Shown in pieces: positions 7,336 through 12,428 of a stretch of 15,702 bases of DNA. Position 1 is the first letter of the stretch; every line of letters begins with the position of its first letter. The notes under the pieces are model-generated. The model was not told the DNA's origin. It worked only from the letters and a program-made list of their open reading frames with translations, and did no database searches. The position numbers were made by a program, and so were the translations under genes. The DNA comes from Streptomyces sp. NRRL WC-3549 (GTDB lineage: Bacteria > Actinomycetota > Actinomycetes > Streptomycetales > Streptomycetaceae): the NCBI RefSeq assembly GCF_000721935.1, contig NZ_KL585404.1, forward strand, positions 14,886 to 30,587, given 5' to 3'.

Positions 7336-7372
7336 GTGGGGTCCTCGGGGTGCTTTGGATTCGGTCAGGCTG

Positions 7373-7402
7373 ATGCTAGGCGCATCATCCGGCCACGGCT
7401 AA
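7373..7402 (-). promoter_or_regulatory. Candidate promoter of the DUF47-pit operon
   Basis: On the minus strand TTAGCC (7402-7397) and TAGCAT (7378-7373) are spaced by 18 nt, a fair match to vegetative -35/-10 hexamers, leaving a leader of about 30 nt before the GTG at 7335. I saw no convincing PHO box here. Confidence 0.45.
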
Positions 7403-7434
7403 CCGGCATTCTTCAGTGTCGCGCATCATGCGCG
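7380..7434. promoter_or_regulatory. Repeated GCGCATCAT and palindrome in the DUF47/csoR divergent region
   Basis: GCGCATCAT occurs at 7380-7388 (in the spacer of the candidate DUF47 promoter) and at 7421-7429. The second copy is inside a perfect palindrome, CGCGCAT-C-ATGCGCG (7420-7434). A regulator binding both is possible; none is known to me. Confidence 0.4.
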
Positions 7435-7481
7435 GCGATCAGCACGGACCCCCGGTCACGTTTCGGCTGTATTCGTTACGC

Positions 7482-7500
7482 TATACCCGGCAGGGGTATA
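7482..7500 (+). promoter_or_regulatory. CsoR operator upstream of csoR
   Basis: TATACCC (7482-7488), five nucleotides, GGGTATA (7494-7500): a perfect inverted repeat of the TACCC-N-GGGTA type bound by CsoR-family copper sensors. It lies 23 nt before the csoR ATG and ends 12 nt before the ribosome binding site GGGAGGA (7513-7519), so apo-CsoR should block transcription of its own gene and copper should relieve it. Confidence 0.9.
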
Positions 7501-7523
7501 CAGGAGAAAAGCGGGAGGACCCC

Positions 7524-7883
7524 ATGACCACCACAGATGCCACCGGAACCGCCGGTACGGAATCCGGCCCCGAGACAATCGTCACCGATCACGACCGCGG
7601 CATTCACGGCTACCACCATCAGAAGGCCGAGCACCTCAAGCGTCTGCGCCGTATCGAGGGCCAGGTCCGCGGACTCCAGCGGATGGTGGACGAGGACGTC
7701 TACTGCATCGACATACTCACCCAGGTCTCGGCGTCCACCAAGGCACTCCAGTCCTTCGCGCTCCAGCTGCTGGAGGAGCATCTGCGCCACTGCGTCGCCG
7801 ACGCCGCCGTCAAGGGCGGCGCGGAGATCGACGCGAAGGTCGAGGAGGCCACCAAGGCGATCGCCCGGCTGCTGCGCACCTGA
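7524..7883 (+). CDS. csoR: Copper-sensing transcriptional repressor CsoR
   Basis: 119 residues from ATG 7524, chosen because GGGAGGA stands 4 nt upstream; an open frame extends to 7416 but would run through the operator. All-helical DUF156/CsoR-RcnR family. The Cu(I) ligands are visible as Cys61, His86 and Cys90, with the same 25- and 4-residue spacing as Cys36-His61-Cys65 of M. tuberculosis CsoR. HLKRLRRIEGQVRGLQRMV (37-55) is the DNA-binding helix of the family. The first ~28 residues are a disordered Thr/Gly-rich extension. The gene stands alone, with no copper ATPase next to it, so it probably acts as a global regulator on distant copZ/copA operons as in S. lividans. Confidence 0.95.
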   Translation: MTTTDATGTAGTESGPETIVTDHDRGIHGYHHQKAEHLKRLRRIEGQVRGLQRMVDEDVYCIDILTQVSASTKALQSFALQLLEEHLRHCVADAAVKGGAEIDAKVEEATKAIARLLRT

Positions 7884-7910
7884 GCCCCGCCCGCCACCTC
7901 CCGGCGGGGC
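7884..7910 (+). terminator. Terminator hairpin after csoR
   Basis: GCCCCGCC (7884-7891) pairs with GGCGGGGC (7903-7910), loop 11 nt, directly after the TGA. It lies between two convergent genes and may serve both. Confidence 0.7.
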
Positions 7911-7952
7911 GGCGGCCCCGTGTCCTCCCCGGCGCCGGCGAGCGGGTCGGCG

Positions 7953-8156
7953 TCACACCCGGTGGTGGTAGAGCTGCCGGGGAACAGCCGCCGCCCGCTC
8001 GGGGCCGTCCGCCCCCACCTTGAGCACCTCGTCGATACGGTCCGGGCTCAGCCGGTCCTCCCGCGCGGCCGAGGCCGCGATCATGAGTTCTCCGCACAGT
8101 TCGATCTCGGCAAGGGCCACACTGTCCTGGGCGGTCGGAGCGCTGAGCGTCACCAC
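7953..8156 (-). CDS. Conserved hypothetical protein, 67 aa
   Basis: 67 residues if it starts at the GTG at 8156, which has GAGAGAGG (8166-8173) 9 nt upstream; a GTG at 8165 abuts that site and is less likely. The distinctive part is LAEIELCGELMIAASAAREDRLSPDRIDEVL (about residues 15-45): a hydrophobic helix with one Cys (Cys21), then a short turn and an RLSxxRIDEVL helix. The tail is basic and variable. I recall this signature in small Streptomyces proteins of unknown function in this neighbourhood. There is no signal peptide or membrane segment. It is convergent with csoR and 108 nt downstream of the broken lipoprotein gene. No function can be assigned. Confidence 0.75.
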   Translation of the reverse strand: MVTLSAPTAQDSVALAEIELCGELMIAASAAREDRLSPDRIDEVLKVGADGPERAAAVPRQLYHHRV

Positions 8157-8264
8157 CTGCGTCACCTCTCTCTGCCGTCGTCGACTCCGGTCGCACCGAC
8201 TTCCCAGGGTAGGGATCGCGCCATGTGCCGCGCATGGCACGGACGGACCATTTCGCCCCCCTCC

Positions 8265-9126
8265 CTACCGCGCTTCCGGGCCATCCCGGTCGTCCACACC
8301 CTGCTGGACGCTGCCCGTGAACAGATCCGCCTCGGGCGGGAGCTCCACGGAGACGGGCACGCCGAACCCGTACAACAGCATCGTCGACACCACCGCCACC
8401 GGCGGCCCCTCGGCCGCGAAACTGAACCGGTGGCGCACCTTGCGCAGCAACCCGTCGTCGTCCACGTAGGCGTCGAACCGCACCACGTCCGTGCCGAACC
8501 CCTTCGCCGCCGCGGCCATCGCCCCACGTGAGACCGGCGAGGCCGCCTTCGCCGCCCGCCCCAGGCCGGCCGTCCTCGTCCGCCCCCCGGAGCAGTTCGG
8601 CCGCCGCCATGGGGTCGGTGACACCGCCGGTGACCAGGTTGCCGTCCTCCAGGGCCGTCGTGTCGATCCGGACCCACTTGTCCTCGGGAACCCCGGCACC
8701 GCGGTTCTTCATGTACAGCGCGCCGGGAGCCAGCAGCTCCGTGATCGGCTGGTGCCCGTCCGACGACCCGGCGGCGTCCTTCGGCAGCACCACCTTGATC
8801 CGGCCCAGCTGCCGGCGGAAGTCGTAGACCCCCTGGCCCCGGATCGTCAGCCGGGTTCCGCCGGCCACCGTCTCCATCGACGTACGCGCCTCGGCACTGC
8901 CCGCACGGGCCAGGGCGTCGGCGGCCCGCTCCACCACGGCGGCAGGGGCCTGAGCGGCAGCGGTCTGCGCGGCAGCGCTCCCACCGGTCATCGCCCGGCC
9001 GTCGGCGGAGTCGGCACCACCCGCGGCCGTACCGGAGCAGCCCGTGGCCGCCGCCATCGAGCCCGCCACCACGAGGGCGCACACAGCCAGTGCCCCGCCC
9101 TTGCACCTGTGCTGTCGCACCGCCAT
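8265..9126 (-). pseudogene. LppX/LprG-like lipoprotein, disrupted by internal deletion/frameshift
   Basis: The N-terminal part reads in one frame from ATG 9126 (or GTG 9120, better spaced from AGGGG at 9127-9131): a signal peptide ending ATGC, an Ala/Ser-rich linker, then family-like sequence GTRLTIRGQGVYDFRRQLGR, LLAPGALYMKNRGAGVPEDKW and GVTDPMAAAELLRGADED. Near 8571-8588 the coding sense switches frame. From there GRAAKAASPVSRGAMAAAAKG, FDAYVDDDGLLRKVRHRFSF and a C-terminus ending at TAG 8265-8267 continue in another frame. The original frame would run on to 7810 through the next gene and into csoR, so it is not real beyond the switch. Compared with my memory of intact homologs, about 25-35 residues between the halves are also missing. 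Either a true pseudogene or an assembly error in GC-rich DNA. Confidence 0.75.
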
Positions 9127-9273
9127 CCCCTGCCGACCCCCAACGACCCGTCCCGCCCGACCCAGCTCCCGCCCGTCTCACCTAACGATCACCGGGGCGC
9201 ACCGTCACGCGCCCACCCCCCTCGCGGCAACCGATCGGCCCACTCGTTCACGCCCAGGGGGACCGCCGGTACC

Positions 9274-9477
9274 GTGGAGCGGGTGTACGAGGACCCCCCG
9301 GCCCCGCCGGAACCCGCCGCCGGAGCACCCGCCCCCGCGCACGCCACGGCCACCGTCGAGCGCGGATCCTTCTGCATCGCCCGCTGCGTCTGCGGTTGGT
9401 CGGGACCGGCCCGACGCTCCCGCGACCGCGCCCGCACCGACGCGGACGACCACGGCACGGCCGCCGCCGACCACTGA
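9274..9477 (+). CDS. Small CxxxCxCGW protein, 67 aa
   Basis: 67 residues from GTG 9274, with AGGGGGA (9256-9262) 11 nt upstream. A Pro/Ala-rich N-terminus (7-27) is followed by ERGSFCIARCVCGWSGPARRSRDRARTDADDH (30-60ish) with Cys34, Cys38 and Cys40 before GW. Short actinobacterial proteins with a C-x-C-G-W-x-G segment followed by an Arg/Ala helix and a terminal DxxxH are familiar to me but uncharacterised. The Cys/His pattern could bind zinc. Coding in this frame is favoured because the motif is specific and the frame ends in front of a terminator hairpin (9498-9530). The N-terminal end is uncertain; GTG 9283 is an alternative. Confidence 0.65.
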   Translation: MERVYEDPPAPPEPAAGAPAPAHATATVERGSFCIARCVCGWSGPARRSRDRARTDADDHGTAAADH

Positions 9478-9497
9478 CCGGCCCTTTTCCCGCCACT

Positions 9498-9530
9498 GTC
9501 CGGCCGGTGCCGCACGGACGGCACCCGGAC
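9498..9530 (+). terminator. Terminator hairpin after the small CxC gene
   Basis: GGTGCCG (9506-9512) pairs with CGGCACC (9519-9525), extended after a 3-nt bulge by GTCCG (9498-9502)/CGGAC (9526-9530). It lies 20 nt after the TGA. Confidence 0.6.
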
Positions 9531-9589
9531 GTGGGCGCCGCTGGATGTATGCCCACGGATGGACGCCCACGGCGGGTCCGCCACGCACG

Positions 9590-9617
9590 AAGGGGCGCCC
9601 CTGCTGGGGCGCCCCTT
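9590..9617. terminator. Perfect 12-bp bidirectional terminator hairpin
   Basis: AAGGGGCGCCCC (9590-9601), loop TGCT, GGGGCGCCCCTT (9606-9617). It lies between the convergent small CxC gene and the PAP2 gene, and the AA/TT ends give it some terminator character in both directions. Each arm is itself a palindrome (GGGGCGCCCC). Confidence 0.8.
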
Positions 9618-9656
9618 GAGACGGCCGGACGGCCTGAACACACACGGCGGCGGAAC

Positions 9657-9713
9657 CGGTCACGCGGTCACACGGTCACGCGCTCAATTCAGTCGACTCG
9701 ACCGACTCGGTCG
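9657..9713. repeat. CGGTCACR triplet repeat and palindrome after PAP2 gene
   Basis: Three tandem 8-mers, CGGTCACG/CGGTCACA/CGGTCACG (9657-9680), are followed by a perfect palindrome CGACCGA-C-TCGGTCG (9699-9713), just downstream of the PAP2 stop (9729-9731). Possibly the 3' end of the PAP2 transcript or a protein-binding site; purpose unknown. Confidence 0.5.
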
Positions 9714-9728
9714 CGCGGCTCACGCCGC

Positions 9729-10463
9729 CTACGCTGCGAGGTCCTTCTCGTCGGGCGAGCCACCACGGCCCGTCCCCGGACGCGGCTCGGGAATCCCGTG
9801 CGCGTCGTCCTGCCCGTCGGCCGCGGCGACGACCGGGCGCCGGGAGCGGACCATCCACCCCGCGGAACCGGAGCGTGCCACCGCGCCCATCAGCGGGGTC
9901 AGCAGCATCATCGCGAGCGGCGCGAGGAGCAGGGCCACCGCCGTACCGAGCGCGAAACCGCCGATCACGTCGGTCGGGTAGTGGACGCCCATGTAGACGC
10001 GGCAGAAACCCTCGAGCACCGCGAGGACAAGCGCGGCCAGGCCGAACTTCCGGTTGGCCACGAACAGACCGACCGCGATGGCCATCGCCATCGTGGCGTG
10101 GTCACTGACGAAGGAGAAGTCCTCCTTGCCCTCCACCAGGACATCGAGCCCCTGGTGGTCCATGAACGGGCGCGGCCTCTCGACGAAGCCCCGGATCGGG
10201 ATGTTGATGATCAACGCGATCCCGGCCGCGAGGGGCGCCCACACGAGTCCGGCGACCGCGGTCACCGAATCCTCGGTCGTCCCGCGTCGGCGTACGCTCC
10301 ACCAGCACCACAGGCCCACCGCGACCATGGCGAACATGATCCCGTACTCACCGACGAACTCCATGACCCGGTCGAACCAGGTAGGAGCGGCTTTCGCCAG
10401 CCCATTGATGTCGTAGAGCAGGCTGACGTCCGGGTTCGACCCATCGAGTGCGAGTCCAGCCAT
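9729..10463 (-). CDS. PAP2-family membrane phosphatase (BcrC-like)
   Basis: 244 residues from ATG 10463. The frame is open to 10559, but family-like sequence (GSNPDVSLLYDINGLAKAAPTW) begins right after this ATG; AGGAG abuts it and AAGGGG lies 12 nt upstream, so the start is not certain. Integral membrane phosphatase with five or six hydrophobic segments. The three PAP2 motifs are seen: RGFVERPRP (91-99), FSFVSDHA with His122 (SDH rather than PSGH, as in BcrC-type undecaprenyl-pyrophosphate phosphatases), and CRVYMGVHYPTD with Arg155 and His161. The C-terminal 45 residues are polar and cytoplasmic. Recycling of the cell-wall lipid carrier is likely, given the upstream peptidoglycan enzyme; other lipid phosphates are possible. 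Confidence 0.9.
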   Translation of the reverse strand: MAGLALDGSNPDVSLLYDINGLAKAAPTWFDRVMEFVGEYGIMFAMVAVGLWCWWSVRRRGTTEDSVTAVAGLVWAPLAAGIALIINIPIRGFVERPRPFMDHQGLDVLVEGKEDFSFVSDHATMAMAIAVGLFVANRKFGLAALVLAVLEGFCRVYMGVHYPTDVIGGFALGTAVALLLAPLAMMLLTPLMGAVARSGSAGWMVRSRRPVVAAADGQDDAHGIPEPRPGTGRGGSPDEKDLAA

Positions 10464-10763
10464 CTCCTGCGGCCCCTTGCCTTGTCTGCTGCTGCGACGC
10501 ACAACGGCGTGCGTCGCCCTGGTCGGACCCCCGTAGTCGGTGCGGATTCGCTCACACACAACGGTGTGACGTCGTGACGATGAACCGCCCTGGCCAGTGC
10601 CGCATGGTCAGTGCGCATGCTGTCCCAGTCCAGGGAACGGTCTGCCGGCCCTTTGCGTTCCGCTCTCCACCGAATGATCACCATGACGTTATCGAAGAGA
10701 GACTCGTCGTCGCAGCTCAGGGCCCGGGCTTTACGGAGAGTTCCAGCCATGGCCGACTCCCCG
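10464..10763 (-). other. 300-bp gap upstream of PAP2 gene
   Basis: No confident gene. Base composition is visibly lower in GC than in the pst region. It contains two related inverted repeats (10494-10517 and 10552-10569). A minus-strand open frame from ATG 10750, 14 nt after the preceding stop, covers the gap, but its third positions are not GC-biased enough and it continues into the PAP2 gene in the wrong frame. Confidence 0.5.
10494..10569. promoter_or_regulatory. Paired inverted repeats with shared CACAACGGYGTG core
   Basis: GCGACGCAC (10494-10502) pairs with GTGCGTCGC (10509-10517), and TCACAC (10552-10557) with GTGTGA (10564-10569), both around 6-nt loops. Both centre on CACAACGGCGTG (10500-10511) or CACAACGGTGTG (10557-10568), 57 nt apart. 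They lie 30-105 nt upstream of the PAP2 start, so they could be operator sites for an unknown regulator. Confidence 0.5.
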
Positions 10764-11768
10764 TCAGCCCTGAGGGAGAGCGGTCGGAAGAGCCGCCGCT
10801 CCGTCCTTGGTGACCCTGGTCGCCCCGAAGTAGTCGGGCGTGTCGATCTTGTCGAACCGGATGACCGCTCCGGTGTACGGCGCGTTGATCATGTACCCGC
10901 CTCCGACGTAGAGCCCCACGTGCCTGATGGCGCGGGAGTTGGCCAGGTCGTCGGAGAAGAACACCAGGTCACCCGGGAGCAGTTCGTCCCGCGGGGGGTG
11001 CGGCCCGGCGTTGTACTGGTCGTTGGCCACCCGGGGCAGCTCGATGTCGACGGTCCGGTAGGCGGCCTGGGTCAGCCCGGAACAGTCGAACCGCCCATCC
11101 TGGTCGGCCGTTCCGTTCCCTCCCCAGAGGTAGGGAGTGCCCAGCTTCTTCTGGGCGAAGTAGATGGCGCCCGCCGCCTGCCGGGAGGGTGACACCCGGC
11201 CGACCGGCTTGGCGAAGCTCTTCTCCAGCGAGCGGATGATCTTGACGTAGTTCTGCGTCTCACTGATCGCGGGGACACCGCCCGACTTGATCACCCGGTA
11301 GGCCCCGGCGTTGTATGCGGCGAGCATGTTGTCGGTCGGATCGCCCGGCACCTTCTTGACGTACCCGGCGAGCTCGCAGTCGTACGAGGCGGCGGACGGA
11401 ATCGCGTCGGCCGGATCCCACACGTCCCGGTCGCCGTCCCCGTCCCCGTCGATGCCGTGCGAGGCCCAGGTGCCGGGGATGAACTGGGCGATGCCCTGTG
11501 CGGCGGCATGGCTCTGGGCCTGCGGATTCCAGCCACTTTCCTGGTACAACTGCGCTGCCAGCAGCGCGGGGTTGATGGCGGGACAGAGGTTGCCCCACTT
11601 CTCCACCAGAGGCTTGTACTGAGCGGGCACCGCCCCCTTGGCCAGCCCCACGGCCCCACTCGCCCCGGCGACCCCGGCGGCGGCGGAGTACGTCCCCACG
11701 ACGAGCAGGGCGATGAAGCACAGGCCCAGCCCGATCCCACCACCGACGAACACCCAGTATTTCCGCAC
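10764..11768 (-). CDS. Membrane-anchored bifunctional cell-wall hydrolase: SLT transglycosylase + NlpC/P60
   Basis: 334 residues, GTG start (an in-frame stop lies just upstream; GTG 11753 is an alternative). One hydrophobic segment at 5-26 acts as signal anchor. A lytic transglycosylase (SLT) domain spans about 50-185: catalytic Glu77 in LLAAQLYQESGWNPQAQS, then AAQGIAQFIPGTW (89-101), an Asp-rich DGDGDGDRDVWDPADAI loop (108-123) and MLAAYNAGAYRV. A NlpC/P60 endopeptidase domain spans about 195-318: Cys229 in FDCSGLTQAAY, His283 in IRHVGLYVG, and a polar third residue near MINAPYTG (Asn295). One enzyme can thus cut both glycan strands and stem peptides outside the membrane. Usual in actinomycetes, also in conjugation and T7SS-related contexts. 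It lies 99 nt downstream of the lipoprotein gene on the same strand. Confidence 0.93.
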   Translation of the reverse strand: MRKYWVFVGGGIGLGLCFIALLVVGTYSAAAGVAGASGAVGLAKGAVPAQYKPLVEKWGNLCPAINPALLAAQLYQESGWNPQAQSHAAAQGIAQFIPGTWASHGIDGDGDGDRDVWDPADAIPSAASYDCELAGYVKKVPGDPTDNMLAAYNAGAYRVIKSGGVPAISETQNYVKIIRSLEKSFAKPVGRVSPSRQAAGAIYFAQKKLGTPYLWGGNGTADQDGRFDCSGLTQAAYRTVDIELPRVANDQYNAGPHPPRDELLPGDLVFFSDDLANSRAIRHVGLYVGGGYMINAPYTGAVIRFDKIDTPDYFGATRVTKDGAAALPTALPQG

Positions 11769-11844
11769 GCCTCAACCATCCCCCATTCGAGCGGGGTTCA
11801 CGTGCCGATTCGCTGGTATGTGCGGGTGGCCCGGAGCATGAGGG

Positions 11845-11863
11845 GGCGTCAGAGGCGGACGCC
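11845..11863 (-). terminator. Small hairpin after the lipoprotein gene
   Basis: GGCGTC (11845-11850) pairs with GACGCC (11858-11863) around 7 nt, immediately downstream of the lipoprotein stop (11868-11870). Weak, so read-through into the transglycosylase gene is possible. Confidence 0.3.
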
Positions 11864-11867
11864 GGGG

Positions 11868-12428
11868 TCAGGGGGCGCCGGCTGACCAGAAGGGGGAGCG
11901 GACGTTGGGGCGAGGGAGGGGGTAGACGCCCTCGTAGGCCGGACCGTTCGGTGGAGTGGTCGACTCCGCGACGTCGGACTTCTCTACGCAGGGGCTGTCC
12001 GCCTCGAAGAACGCTTGGCCTTCGCCACCGAAGCTCAGACTGACACCGAAGCCGTCCTTGGTCTGGGCGTAGATCGCGGGGAACTCTACGTCCTTGTTCA
12101 CACCCGTGATCCTGTAGCCACTGTCTCGCCAATGCCGGTCAATGATTCCGAGGAAGCTACCGCGCCGCTCCGACGAGACAACAGTCATCACCACACGCAT
12201 CCGGGAAACGTCACATCCTCCATGACTGGTCGGCCCGTGCGCCCATTGCAGCGTCGGCTTAACTTCATCGAGTGCTGCGTCCAGGATCTGGTCGGCCCGA
12301 TCGGCGGCTGCTTGCATATCCATGGCCCGACCTACTCCACCATTCATTGAGGCACCATCCCTCACACACCCCATGACAGACAAACAAGCGATGGCCAATG
12401 GCACATACAACCGTAAGCGCATGTTCAA
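11868..12428 (-). CDS. Putative lipoprotein downstream of DUF1023 hydrolase
   Basis: 186 residues from TTG 12428, which overlaps the hydrolase stop as TTGA and has GAGGGG (12434-12439) 5 nt upstream; ATG 12422 would give 184. The N-terminus is a lipoprotein signal: MNMRLRLYVPLAIACLSVMGC, with lipidated Cys21. The mature part is soluble: an acidic helix (AAADRADQILDAALDEVKPTLQW, about 40-62), then mixed alpha/beta with two more cysteines (GGCDVSR, DSPCVEK) and GYRITGVN, IYAQTKDGFGVSLSFGG. I recall similar lipoproteins of unknown function next to DUF1023 hydrolases in Streptomyces. The fifth codon is TTA (12414-12416), so translation may depend on the bldA tRNA. GC is about 55-60%, low for this genome. 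Confidence 0.85.
   Translation of the reverse strand: MNMRLRLYVPLAIACLSVMGCVRDGASMNGGVGRAMDMQAAADRADQILDAALDEVKPTLQWAHGPTSHGGCDVSRMRVVMTVVSSERRGSFLGIIDRHWRDSGYRITGVNKDVEFPAIYAQTKDGFGVSLSFGGEGQAFFEADSPCVEKSDVAESTTPPNGPAYEGVYPLPRPNVRSPFWSAGAP

Noticed and set aside
7451..7480. GGTCACGTTTC-like string as a PHO box for the divergent pit/csoR region
   Set aside because: Only one unit resembles the PhoP consensus and no in-phase partner follows.
7810..8570. Continuation of the lipoprotein frame to a 438-aa protein
   Set aside because: After the frame switch it becomes Arg/Gly-rich nonsense and would overlap the 67-aa gene and csoR; the family-like C-terminus is in another frame.
10262..10750. Minus-strand frame starting 14 nt after the transglycosylase gene
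   Set aside because: Weak third-position GC bias, no recognisable domain, and it runs into the PAP2 gene in the wrong frame; a very short real peptide cannot be excluded.
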